A program made the position numbers and the translations under genes. Source: Terriglobales bacterium (GTDB taxonomy: Bacteria; Acidobacteriota; Terriglobia; Terriglobales; Acidobacteriaceae). From it: a DNA stretch of 64,000 bases. Under the pieces are notes generated by a model. That model was not told the DNA's origin. It made no database searches and was given only the letters and a program-made list of their open reading frames with translations. How positions within the stretch are numbered: the first letter of the stretch is position 1; the number at the start of each line of letters is the position of its first letter. Shown piece after piece: positions 34,001 to 41,528 of the stretch. The stretch is taken from positions 1-64,000 of the forward strand of contig DATHMF010000073.1 in assembly GCA_035487355.1 (NCBI GenBank). The letters are read 5' to 3'.

Positions 34001-34718
34001 TCTGGCCGTAGGCACGCACAGCGTTACCGCCGTCTATGCCGGCGACCCTAACTTTATTCAGAATGCTTCGCCGGCCCTCGCGCAGGTAGTCATGGCTACA
34101 AGCAACACTACCGTGGCCTTGACAGCGGGCACAGATCCTTCCAGCTTCAGTCAGTCGCTGACCTTTACGGCCACTGTCAGCTCGTTCTTTGCTGGCACCC
34201 CAACCGGCACGCTGACATTCAAGGACGGAAACGCCATCCTCGGCTCAGGGACGCCGGCTGGTCCCGGGATCTGGACCTTCACGACCACAGCTCTCACCGC
34301 GGGTCCCCACGCGATCACTGCGGTCTACGGAGGGGATAGTACCTTTGCTTCCAGCACCTCGTCCGTCTTTAGCCAAGTCGTGGAGTCCAATGCCGGAGGC
34401 GCCAGCACCACCGCACTGACGGTGAATGGTGTAGGTGCGGCCACGATCTATTTTGGATTTGTGGCCGGAGCACCCTCACAGGCAAACTTCGTTGTCAATG
34501 TGACTGGCGGAACTGATACCGATTCGGTTGTGCTTTTGGAGGGGACCCGTCAAATTGGCCCTACACTCTCGCTGACTTCCGGGCAGGCCAGTTACACGGC
34601 CCAGCTCCCCGTTGGACAACACAATATCCAGGCTGTCTATATTGGCAACCTGACCGCATCAGGTAGTGTGTCGTCGGTTGTGACCGCTAACCGTTCCCCC
34701 CGGCCTAAGCCCAGATAG
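31044..34718 (+). CDS. Giant secreted YVTN beta-propeller / Ig-like repeat protein
   Basis: A cell-surface or secreted protein of about 1,224 residues. I prefer the ATG at 31044, giving a signal peptide (LLSTTVVLLCLAAIPVCG); a GTG at 30951 would add 31 residues. Then come 16 tandem repeats of about 42 residues, each with NAVAVNPVTNKIYV followed by N-T-VTVID: the YVTN beta-propeller repeat. A linker domain follows (YFQFDTWQGPWLKASG), then four Ig-like (Big_3_5) domains with QPLIFTATVTSGFGIPSGVV and HAITAVYGGD motifs, ending ANRSPRPKPR. A 71-bp exact duplication (32373-32443 and 32622-32692) shows recent unit copying. Function inferred: adhesion or matrix. Confidence 0.88.
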   Translation: MRELWSPNFWRRDSPRRRFPSLLSTTVVLLCLAAIPVCGETVTATVNVGTAPDAVALNPVTNKIYIANASSNNVTVIDGATNTITTVGTGTTPKAIALNPVTNKIYVADSGNNKVTVINGADNSTVTVDVGTNPSAIAVNPVSNQIYVVNSGSNNVSVIDGGSNTVAATVSVGTAPNAVAVNPVTNKIYVTNNSSNTVTVIDAGNSNTTTPVSVGTNPSAVAVNPVTNQIYVANFGSVGSNSVTVIDANNSNATTPVNAGFNPSALAINPVTNQIYVANPTSNHVTIINGVNNATTPLTVGLQPVALAVNPVTNRIYVVNKSTLSSIYTLSIIDAANSNAITTVNVGATPLAVAVNAVTNKIYAANNGGNTVTVVDGATNGAATVNAGTNPNAVAVNAGSNKIYVVNQNSNNVTVIDGATNSPATVSVGTNPNAVAVNAISNKIYVTNNGDNTVTVIDAANSNATTTVATGVGPVAVAVNPVTNTIYTANKGDNTVTVIDGAANTPTTVNVGNLPTAVAVNPVSNKIYVTNNGDNTVTVIDAANSNATTTVSVGMAPTALAVNSVTNKIYVANNSDNTVTLIDAVNSNATASVNVGAAPVAVVVNPVANKIYVVNQNSNGVNVIDGVTNGTVTVNVGTNPDAVAVDPVSNKIYVTNNGDNTMTVIDGATNTASTVNAGTNPNAVAVNPVSNKTYVANNGSANVTVLTEQQVLPIPLTTSITPSAGNQLNFTTSSSYNPTAPAVQNVYFQFDTWQGPWLKASGSAPNFTGAAPVPLLPGIHIVYAYATDGQFADSTQPGGSGFGQSSPIPGAIAAYLFVVVPEPSITNLSSSTNPSVFGQPLIFTATVTSGFGIPSGVVTFTDDVTTLGTAMLDNFGQATFSTSTLTLGSHAIRATYGGNASFTGSFAALSQTVNRATTSPVVTLTSGPNPSTYPQSLTFTAVVNPQYTGIPTGTVSFQDNFQNQTFILSPPIALDGSAQASFTTASLAVGTHSVTAVYAGDPNFIQNASPALAQVVMATSNTTVALTAGTDPSSFSQSLTFTATVSSFFAGTPTGTLTFKDGNAILGSGTPAGPGIWTFTTTALTAGPHAITAVYGGDSTFASSTSSVFSQVVESNAGGASTTALTVNGVGAATIYFGFVAGAPSQANFVVNVTGGTDTDSVVLLEGTRQIGPTLSLTSGQASYTAQLPVGQHNIQAVYIGNLTASGSVSSVVTANRSPRPKPR

Positions 34719-34776
34719 CATTGGCCGCGAGAATTTCGGTTCTGCAATAAACTGAGAACCAAACAACTGCTGTTAG

Positions 34777-34807
34777 AATCCGCGTGATCCGTGGAATCCG
34801 CGGTAAG
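34777..34807. repeat. Dispersed intergenic repeat (AATCCGCGTGATCCGTG family)
   Basis: Related to 17245-17275 and 41819-41849. It directly precedes the rsmG start. Confidence 0.65.
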
Positions 34808-34827
34808 TAGTGCCTTTCTGCTGCTCA

Positions 34828-35481
34828 ATGGACATCACTTCTCACCTGACGCCCTTTCTCCCCCCTGCCGGGCTCACCCCGCTCCAGAGCGAGCAGGTCC
34901 GCGCCTATCTCGATCTCTTATTGAAGTGGAATGAAAAAACTAATCTCACCTCAGTGCGTAAGCCGGAAGAGATCGTCAGCCGCCACTTCGGTGAATCGTT
35001 TTTTCTTGCATCATCCCTTGCACAAGTCCGCACAGCGGCGGCAGCCTCGACCGAAAATCAATTCATTGACGTGGGCTCAGGCGCCGGATTCCCCGGCATC
35101 CCCCTGAAAATTTATTCTCCACACCTGCAGGGTACGCTGATCGAATCCCACAACAAAAAAGCGACTTTCCTGAAAGAAGTAATCCGCATTCTCAAATTGA
35201 CAAACATCGCTGTCTTCAGCGGCCGCGCTGAAGAGTTGGCCCAGTCCGCGACAGGCCAGACCAGCCTGGTGACCTTGCGGGCCGTCGAACGCTTTGAATC
35301 TGTCCTGCCAGTCGCCGCCAAGCTGGTCGCGCAAAGCGGACTTTTAGCCTTGCTCATCGGCTCAGCCCAGATTGAAGCCGCTCACGAGCTCCTGCCGGCT
35401 TTTGCTTGGGATACGCCCCGTCCGCTTCCACTCTCCCACTCCCGCGTCCTCCTCATAGGAAAGTTGAGGATTGACAACTGA
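34828..35481 (+). CDS. rsmG: 16S rRNA (guanine527-N7)-methyltransferase
   Basis: SAM-dependent enzyme modifying G527 of 16S rRNA (formerly GidB). The 217 residues include the upstream LLKWNEKTNLTSVRKPEEIVSRHFGES, the SAM-binding loop DVGSGAGFPGIPLKI, and SLVTLRAVERFESVLPVAAKLV. ATG 34828 is preferred to a GTG at 34810. Its position upstream of parA and parB is the classic gidB-parAB arrangement, although a 780-bp gap separates it from parA here. Confidence 0.94.
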   Translation: MDITSHLTPFLPPAGLTPLQSEQVRAYLDLLLKWNEKTNLTSVRKPEEIVSRHFGESFFLASSLAQVRTAAAASTENQFIDVGSGAGFPGIPLKIYSPHLQGTLIESHNKKATFLKEVIRILKLTNIAVFSGRAEELAQSATGQTSLVTLRAVERFESVLPVAAKLVAQSGLLALLIGSAQIEAAHELLPAFAWDTPRPLPLSHSRVLLIGKLRIDN

Positions 35482-36261
35482 AGATTGCGCCAAGTAGTTC
35501 CCAACCGGATAAGAATCACGTTGATTAACAGGTGGAGTTTCGATGACGAATTATCCGCAATTCCCGACCTGAAAAGTTCGGATTTACAACCAAGGGAACG
35601 AAAACTGCCTACAACTGAGAGTTTGGAACTTGGAGCTAGATCAGTTACTGCCGAAATGCATACCCGTAGGTCCGTGTAGCTAAATCGTAAACAGGTGGGA
35701 GAGAAACCATTCTGCAGATTTATGAAAGAAAGAAAGTCCAGGCATGGTCGTGTATTTGAAGTCGTCAGTGGAGCCAAACCTCAAATTATGCTGTCTGGCC
35801 TCTAATTGCACTGCAATTTGTAGCGTGTGACTAAAAGCTTGGAACTTTGATAAAGAGAATCAAAATAGTAATAGTGGAATACACCCACAGTTTTTCTTCT
35901 GGATTCTTGTTCAAGGCCACGAATCTACCTGAAATGAACATTGCTGGTGGAGATTCGACGCTACTAGTACCTTACTAGTAAACATATAAGCTCACGCCTT
36001 GAAAGTGTTCCGCGCGGAACACTTTTCCCTTTTTCTCGGTGGACAAAAGAAAACCGCATTAGCCTCTGCGTTTTCTCTCGCGTTAAAGATTCTGGTTTCT
36101 CCGCGCCTCTACGTCTCCGCGGTTCATTCATCTCAAATCGTTCGTGGGGAAAACTGGCAACCTGTCCCAGCGTGCCGTGGACCGGGAACTGGCAACTGCT
36201 TTACTGTTCCACTTGCGCGATTACAAATTTTTCAATACCCTGCAATTCCAGCGGTCTATTC
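35482..36261. other. Non-coding region upstream of parA
   Basis: About 780 bp with no credible gene. It contains one parS-like site (36002-36025), a pair of TACTAGTA palindromes (35962-35969 and 35973-35980), an AT-richer part (about 35.8-36.0 kb), and repeat-like words (CCTCTGCG at 36.06 kb, CTCTACGTCTCCGCGG at 36.10 kb, ACCGGGAACTGG at 36.18 kb). I looked for DnaA-box clusters and found none, so there is no evidence for the replication origin here. Confidence 0.5.
36002..36025. promoter_or_regulatory. parS-like site 1
   Basis: Perfect 24-bp palindrome with core TGTTCCGCGCGGAACA flanked by AAAG/CTTT, 237 bp before parA. Confidence 0.85.
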
Positions 36262-37104
36262 ATGGGTAGGATCATTGCAGTAGCCAATCAGAAAGGTGGA
36301 GTCGGCAAGACCACCACCGCCATCAATCTGGCCGCTTCCTTTGCTGCCGCCGAAGTGCCGGTGTTGCTGGTAGATTGTGACCCGCAATCCAACTCCAGCA
36401 GTGGGCTGGGCTTTGCCAAAGATCCCGATCGCGTAAGCACCTACCATGTGCTGATGGGATTGGCCGATGCCCGCGAGGCCTTGCAGAAAGTTGATCCCGA
36501 GGGCCTCTGCGTAATTCCCGCGCATAAGAATCTTATCGGCGCCAATATCGAGTTGGTTCCACAAGAGCAACGTGAATTCCGCCTGCGCAAAGCGCTCGAA
36601 GGCATACGTCAGGATTTCGAGTTCATCATCCTCGATTGTCCTCCCGCCCTCGATCTGCTGACGCTTAACGCTCTGGTCGCAGCGGATTCCGTTTTGATTC
36701 CCATGCAGCCCGAGTACTTTGCTTTGGAAGGTGTCAGCGAACTTTTAGACACTATGGAGCGAGTCCGCCAGAATTTTAATCCCGAGCTTATGGTTGAGGG
36801 TGTAGTCCTGACCATGTATGACGAGCGCACCAACCTGGCGCAACAGGTGGCGGGCGAGTTGAAGAAGTTTTTCGGAGACCGGCTCTTGCGGACCTCCATT
36901 CCCCGCAACGTGCGCCTGGCCGAAGCTCCCAGCCACGGCAAACCCGTGCTCATCTATGACGTTCATTCCCGCGGAGCGGAATGCTACATCAAGCTTGCCA
37001 AAGAGATCATGTCCCGGATGCCCAAGCACCACCGGACTCCCAGCCGTGCGGAGCAGGTCATGGCCGAAGCCCCCGAACCCCTGGAAACTGGGACTGTAGA
37101 CTAA
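36262..37104 (+). CDS. parA: Chromosome-partitioning ATPase ParA/Soj
   Basis: Deviant Walker-type ATPase that binds DNA non-specifically and moves ParB-parS complexes apart during segregation. The ATG at 36262 starts MGRIIAVANQKGGVGKTTTA with the deviant Walker A motif (KGGVGKTT) and signature Lys. VLLVDCDPQSNSSSGLG is the A' motif and FIILDCPPALDLLTLNAL the Walker B. The C-terminal RNVRLAEAPSHGKPVLIYD is typical of chromosomal Soj. Length 280 lacks the N-terminal HTH of plasmid ParA. parB is not adjacent: a hydrolase gene and parS sites intervene. Confidence 0.95.
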   Translation: MGRIIAVANQKGGVGKTTTAINLAASFAAAEVPVLLVDCDPQSNSSSGLGFAKDPDRVSTYHVLMGLADAREALQKVDPEGLCVIPAHKNLIGANIELVPQEQREFRLRKALEGIRQDFEFIILDCPPALDLLTLNALVAADSVLIPMQPEYFALEGVSELLDTMERVRQNFNPELMVEGVVLTMYDERTNLAQQVAGELKKFFGDRLLRTSIPRNVRLAEAPSHGKPVLIYDVHSRGAECYIKLAKEIMSRMPKHHRTPSRAEQVMAEAPEPLETGTVD

Positions 37105-37134
37105 CCTCCCAAGAAATCCCAGAGTCTGAGGGCC

Positions 37135-37162
37135 AAAAAGTGTTCCGCGCGGAACACTTTTT
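37135..37162. promoter_or_regulatory. parS-like site 2
   Basis: Perfect 28-bp palindrome, core TGTTCCGCGCGGAACA with A5/T5 arms, 31 bp after the parA stop. Confidence 0.87.
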
Positions 37163-37207
37163 TAACAAGGACTAGGGTTACCCCCGGCCCCCTTCACCCC
37201 TCCATAA

Positions 37208-37223
37208 TGTTCTTTGAGGAACA
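37208..37223. promoter_or_regulatory. parS-like site 3 (degenerate)
   Basis: TGTTCTTTGAGGAACA keeps the TGTTC and GAACA arms but has a divergent centre. Confidence 0.55.
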
Positions 37224-37260
37224 TTTTTGGCGCCTTTTACCCCCTTCTTCCGAACCGGCA

Positions 37261-37281
37261 AAGTGTTCCTTGAGAACACTT
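37261..37281. promoter_or_regulatory. parS-like site 4 (degenerate)
   Basis: AAGTGTTC and GAACACTT arms surround CTTGA; the centre is one base shorter than in the consensus sites. Confidence 0.5.
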
Positions 37282-37320
37282 TTTGACTCGGAAGCTGGAC
37301 TTTGGGAGCTCGCTTTTGAG

Positions 37321-37336
37321 TGTTCCTCGAGGAACA
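37321..37336. promoter_or_regulatory. parS-like site 5
   Basis: TGTTCCTCGAGGAACA, a perfect 16-bp palindrome with a CTCGAG centre instead of CGCGCG. Confidence 0.7.
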
Positions 37337-37381
37337 TTTAGAGAGTTCGGTGCGCCAGCCTGAGGACTGCGGACTGACTGA

Positions 37382-37405
37382 AAAGTGTTCCGCGCGGAAC
37401 ACTTT
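37382..37405. promoter_or_regulatory. parS-like site 6
   Basis: Perfect 24-bp palindrome, core TGTTCCGCGCGGAACA, 63 bp before the hydrolase start. Confidence 0.87.
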
Positions 37406-37467
37406 ATTGCCACAAAAGGTTCTCAGGACATCCGTTACAATTTCATGAGTTGTTAGGGGAAGACGAG

Positions 37468-38937
37468 ATGAGGTTGTTTCGCCGCGGCCGTATTGAGCTT
37501 TCCGTCCTTCTAGGCTCGTGGCTTTTAGCTTTATCAGCGGCTTCACAAACGCCCAGCAACGCATCACCGAAACCACTTCCTGCCGGCGAGACCATAGACA
37601 GCGTGGCCTGTGCCAGTGATCCGGCGCAGAGCTATGCCCTGTATCTTCCTTCAAACTACACCCCGGCCAAGACCTGGCCGATTATCTATGCATTCGATCC
37701 GCTGGCTTACGGTAAGACTCCGGTCAAGCTTTACAAGGACGCCGCCGAAAAGTACGGCTTCATTGTGGCTGGCTCCAACAACTCCCGAAACTTCTCATCG
37801 GGAGAGACGACAAAAGCCATCTCCAGCATGTGGCAAGACACGCACGAACGGTTATCTCTCGACCCACACCGGATCTATGTAACCGGCTTTTCTGGTGGGG
37901 CGCGCGTTGCAACTTCCATGGCTCTGCGCTGTAGCCAGTGCGAGATCGCTGGGGTCATCTCGCACGGCGCTGGTTATCCCGCTTCTGTGGACGCCTCACA
38001 AAAGGGATCGTTTGTTTACTTCGTTGCGGTTGGAGACCAGGATTTTAATTGGCCCGAAATCATGGAACTAAGACGCAAGAAGGAAGAAGCCGGTGCTGGC
38101 TACAGGGTAAAAGTGTTCCCTGGGGAACACCAGTGGGCGCCGGCTGCGATGATTGAAGAAGCCACCGAGTGGATCCAGCTCAAGGCGATGCAAGCAGGTA
38201 CGCAGCCTCGGGACGCGGCTTTCATTGACCGCTTGTTTGCACAGACCCGGCAGGAAGCAGAACAAGCAGAGCAACGGCACGACGCCATCGCCGAGCTTGC
38301 TGCCTATCGCTCTTTGGCTTCCGATTTCAATGAACTGAAAGATGTAAGTCAATACGCGGAGAAGCTGGCATCACTGAAGAAGTCGCCGGAGTTGAAGCAA
38401 GCGCTCAAGAAGGAGCAGGAAGAAATTGCCGAGCAGCAGTCCATCACTGAGGATATTTCCCAAAAAATTGTCAGTGTGGCTGATGCCGAGTTTGATCAGC
38501 AGCCGTCCCTTCGCAGCGTCATCCTTGACGGAATGGCCGCACTAAAAACTCAAGCGGCCCATGCACAAAGTGAAAAAAAGACTGAAGGAAAGAGTGAAGA
38601 AAAACGTCTCGTTGCGCTGCGGGCTTTCAATCAACTTTGGGCGCAGGGAGTTGAGGCGGGGCAGGCCCAACTGGAAAAGAAACGCTTCGCCCAGGCCGAA
38701 TATTACTTTGAGCTGATGGGCGATATCAGCCCGGGGGAGCCATGGCCGGCCCTTTTGTTGGCGGAGACCGACGCCGCCAGAGGTGACAAAAAGCATGCCA
38801 TCAAAGACCTGCGCGAGGCCGTCAAGCGCGGCCTGAAAAACCCCGACGCCATCGAGAAAGACACGAACTTGGAAAGCCTGCATTCAGACCTCGCGTTTCA
38901 GCAGCTCGTCGAAGAATTGCGGGCGGCCCACAAGTAG
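37468..38937 (+). CDS. Secreted alpha/beta-hydrolase (esterase/PHB depolymerase-like) with C-terminal helical region
   Basis: Predicted exported hydrolase of 489 residues sitting between parA and parB. ATG 37468 follows AGGGGAAGACGAG and a signal peptide (IELSVLLGSWLLALSAASQ). The catalytic domain shows QSYALYLPSNYTPAKTWPI, the nucleophile elbow YVTGFSGGARVA, VGDQDFNW with the candidate Asp, and FPGEHQWAP with the candidate His. The remainder (about residue 240 on) is charged and helical, with a TPR-like end (QAEYYFELMGDISPGEPWPA). A parS-like palindrome lies within its coding sequence over the EHQ codons. The substrate is unknown, and nothing in the protein suggests a segregation role. Confidence 0.8.
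   Translation: MRLFRRGRIELSVLLGSWLLALSAASQTPSNASPKPLPAGETIDSVACASDPAQSYALYLPSNYTPAKTWPIIYAFDPLAYGKTPVKLYKDAAEKYGFIVAGSNNSRNFSSGETTKAISSMWQDTHERLSLDPHRIYVTGFSGGARVATSMALRCSQCEIAGVISHGAGYPASVDASQKGSFVYFVAVGDQDFNWPEIMELRRKKEEAGAGYRVKVFPGEHQWAPAAMIEEATEWIQLKAMQAGTQPRDAAFIDRLFAQTRQEAEQAEQRHDAIAELAAYRSLASDFNELKDVSQYAEKLASLKKSPELKQALKKEQEEIAEQQSITEDISQKIVSVADAEFDQQPSLRSVILDGMAALKTQAAHAQSEKKTEGKSEEKRLVALRAFNQLWAQGVEAGQAQLEKKRFAQAEYYFELMGDISPGEPWPALLLAETDAARGDKKHAIKDLREAVKRGLKNPDAIEKDTNLESLHSDLAFQQLVEELRAAHK
38113..38130. promoter_or_regulatory. parS-like site 7 (inside the hydrolase CDS)
   Basis: GTGTTCCC-TG-GGGAACAC reads V-F-P-G-E-H in the hydrolase frame, including the predicted catalytic His codon CAC. 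Confidence 0.55.
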
Positions 38938-38975
38938 CTTGCCAGCCAGCACAAGATTACAAAGACAAACTCTGC

Positions 38976-39001
38976 AAAAGTGTTCCGCGCGGAACACTTT
39001 T
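38976..39001. promoter_or_regulatory. parS-like site 8
   Basis: Perfect 26-bp palindrome, core TGTTCCGCGCGGAACA, 38 bp after the hydrolase stop. Confidence 0.87.
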
Positions 39002-39220
39002 TTCCTGAAATTCGGCTTGCCTGAGAGGGATTAGATTGTGAATATCCGGTGGAGAAAGGGGAGAATCCTGGCCCGCCCTGCGACCCTTTTGAACAGGCCG
39101 GGAAACAACCAAGATCCCCCCTCTAGTAACTAATGGCAGTTTCCGAGTAAACGTTACAAGTCTTAAAGAATTCATATTCCGTAAAGCGAAAACTGTCTAG
39201 GCAGGTCTGGGGGAACCGCC

Positions 39221-39246
39221 AAAAGTGTTTCGCGCGGAACACTTTT
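39221..39246. promoter_or_regulatory. parS-like site 9
   Basis: AAAAGTGTTTCGC / GCGGAACACTTTT, a 26-bp palindrome with one mismatch. Confidence 0.8.
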
Positions 39247-39362
39247 CAGTCACAATGCCCCCTTAAGCAGGTACGAAAAACTCGCAACTAGCACCTTGGA
39301 ACTTGGAGTTTCTTGAACTGGTATCATTTTGTTTGAAATGGCGTCAAAGTCTGTTTTAATGA

Positions 39363-39386
39363 AAAATGTTCCGCGAGGAACATTTT
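39363..39386. promoter_or_regulatory. parS-like site 10, at the parB 5' end
   Basis: AAAATGTTCCGC / GAGGAACATTTT, one mismatch. It lies 17 bp upstream of the preferred parB ATG, where binding of ParB could repress its own gene. Confidence 0.78.
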
Positions 39387-39403
39387 GGCGGTTTGGGAGC
39401 CGA

Positions 39404-40297
39404 ATGAAGAAGATGAATTTACAGAAAAGAAAAGCACTAGGACGCGGCCTCGAAACCCTTCTGCCCGCCGCACGGGGAGCCACTGCGACCGCCCAAGCCC
39501 CCGCCGACGCCGTTCGCGATCTCCGCATCGAGCACATTGACCGCAACCGCTACCAGACCCGCGCACGTATGGATGAAGCCGCCCTCAACGAGCTGGCCGC
39601 TTCCATCAAAGCGAATGGTGTGATGCAGCCGATCGTCGTGCGTCCTCTTCGTGACGGACGCTTCGAACTCATCGCCGGCGAGCGCCGCTGGCTGGCTTCT
39701 CAGCGCGCCGGCAAGCAAACCGTTCCAGCCATAGTCCGCCAAGTCAGTGACCAGCAGGCGCTGGAGCTGACTATCATTGAAAATTTGCAGCGCGAAGATC
39801 TGGGTCCCATGGAGCAGGCCCAGGCTTTCGACCGGCTCTCGCGTGAGTTCAATGTCACCCAGGAGCAGATGGCGCAGCGCACCGGCAAAGATCGCACCTC
39901 GATTGCCAACTATATACGCCTGCTCAAGCTGCCGCATGAAGTGCAGGAGGAGTTGAAGCACAACCAGGAGCTCACTTTCAGTCACGCCAAACTTCTGCTG
40001 ACGTTGAACTCAGAGGAAGAAATCAGGCGCATCGCCAAAGAGATTGTCAGCAAGCATCTTTCGACCATTCAAACCGAAGCTCTGATCTTCAATCTCAAGA
40101 ATCCCTCGAGCGAAAATGGACACGGCCAGACAATTCGTCCTGCGGATCCCAACGTCCGCGCCGCCGAACGCGAACTCGAGCAGGCCTTGGGTGTCCGCGT
40201 ATTCATCAAAGACAGAAAAGGAAAGGGCAGAATCATCATCGAATACGCCACGCTCGAAGACTTCGACCGCATCGTCGAAGCCCTCTCCAGGAAATAG
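39404..40297 (+). CDS. parB: Chromosome-partitioning protein ParB/Spo0J
   Basis: CTP-dependent clamp that loads at parS and spreads, feeding ParA and SMC. About 297 residues: the N-terminal Lys-rich start with KALGRGLETLLP, the ParB/Srx CTPase domain (ELAASIKANGVMQPIVVRPL, LIAGERRWLASQRAG, ENLQREDLGPMEQAQAF), a central HTH (VTQEQMAQRTGKDRTSIANY) and a C-terminal dimerisation domain. I chose the ATG at 39404 (GGGAG just upstream); 39413 is equally possible. A longer frame from 39329 translates the parS palindrome as NVPRGTF and is not credible. Confidence 0.95.
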   Translation: MKKMNLQKRKALGRGLETLLPAARGATATAQAPADAVRDLRIEHIDRNRYQTRARMDEAALNELAASIKANGVMQPIVVRPLRDGRFELIAGERRWLASQRAGKQTVPAIVRQVSDQQALELTIIENLQREDLGPMEQAQAFDRLSREFNVTQEQMAQRTGKDRTSIANYIRLLKLPHEVQEELKHNQELTFSHAKLLLTLNSEEEIRRIAKEIVSKHLSTIQTEALIFNLKNPSSENGHGQTIRPADPNVRAAERELEQALGVRVFIKDRKGKGRIIIEYATLEDFDRIVEALSRK

Positions 40298-40320
40298 GCT
40301 GGCTCGGAACCTCCAACCTC

Positions 40321-40344
40321 ACAATATAAAATACTTTATATTGT
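40321..40344. repeat. AT-rich 10-bp inverted repeat after parB
   Basis: ACAATATAAA and TTTATATTGT pair perfectly around ATAC, 24 bp after the parB stop. It may be a weak terminator or protein site. The rest of the 211-bp gap to the M28 gene shows nothing definite. Confidence 0.5.
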
Positions 40345-40508
40345 AAAGTAATAGAGTTTGGGGAAGCGCGGGCGCCATCTGGATTCGCGCGAAACAAGAG
40401 CTTGGTACCGTGCTGCTTCGGGCCACGCATCCGGTGCTCGGCACCCGCGAAGTTCGACCTCGCGTCGAAGCAGCAGAGGCGGAGCTTGCGTAGCTGTCTA
40501 TTAACTGA

Positions 40509-41503
40509 CTATTTCTCCAGCTCAATCACGGCTGTATAAACCTGCTGCACCACTTTGGCCATGCGGTTGAAATCGAGCGTGTTGAGCACGTCTTCGGGGT
40601 GGTGGTATCTCTTGTTGCGGTAAAACGCGGTATCGGTAATCATGAGCGCCGGGAAACTGCGGTTCCAGTAATTCAGGTGGTCGGAGAAATCCACGCCCAC
40701 CAGGTTCCGGGGCGCATTGATGGAGCGCAACGGCAGATCATTGGTGGCCATCATGGCTCGCTTCACCCGGCGCAGTAATTCTATCTCCTGCATTGTCCCA
40801 ACCAATGCTATGAAATTGCCCTTATTGGGATAGAGCGCCTTCAACTCCGGCAGCGGATAATCCTGACTATCAGGCTGATCGCTAAAGTAGCCAATCATCT
40901 CCAGGCACAGCATGGCACGCAGCTTGGCGTGCTCCTCCACCAGCGACTCGGCATGCACCGCGCTGCCCATCTGCTCCGTGCGGAAAAAAGGAGGCTCTTC
41001 CAGCGTGTAGGCCACCAGCTCCACCGGGGTCTGCAACTCCTCTTTGCCCAGCAGATACGCCAGCTCAATCAGTCCGGCAATGCCGCTGGCATTATCATCC
41101 GCCCCCGGAACGGTCCGCACACATCGTAATGCGCGCCTACCACAATGCGCTCGGCGTCCTTGGAACCGGAGTTCTTTCCAAAACGGGCAATCACGTTGCG
41201 GTAGTGCTGGCTGTCTACCACGAAGGCTTGTTCGCTGACCGCGCCTCCCGCCAGCCGAAATTGTTCGTGAATATAAGCCGCCGCCCGGTCCAGGTTCTCG
41301 ACGTGCGTGTAATCGCGCGGCGCAAGAGTTTCAGAAAGTTCAGTCACATGCTTGCGCAGCCGCTCCGGATCAACCGCCGGTGCCGCCGATGCATGATGCA
41401 CCGCCCACACCGGCTGCGTGAGAAGTAAGGCAATCCCAGTCACGCATGCAACCAAGAAAAGCAAAGCGATGATCAATACCCGGCCGCTTCCCGCTTTTAT
41501 CAT
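40509..41503 (-). pseudogene. M28 family aminopeptidase, single-base frameshift
   Basis: Two overlapping frames make one secreted zinc peptidase. The N-terminal frame (41503 down to about 41110) gives a membrane anchor (VLIIALLFLVACVTGIALLL) and the metal site VVGAHYDV. The C-terminal frame (from about 41115 down to 40509) continues with VPGADDNASG, the catalytic pair in TLEEPPFF, CLEMIGYFSD and DFSDHLNYW, so every M28 metal ligand and the catalytic Glu are present. One base is missing around 41111-41114 (in GGACCGTTCC). With all residues conserved, the lesion is recent or an assembly error. Confidence 0.85.
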
Positions 41504-41528
41504 GGCAGCTTATTATGGCATGTGTTGA

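Noticed and set aside
35482..36261. Replication origin near rsmG-parAB
   Set aside because: No cluster of DnaA boxes (TTATCCACA) and no dnaA/dnaN nearby.
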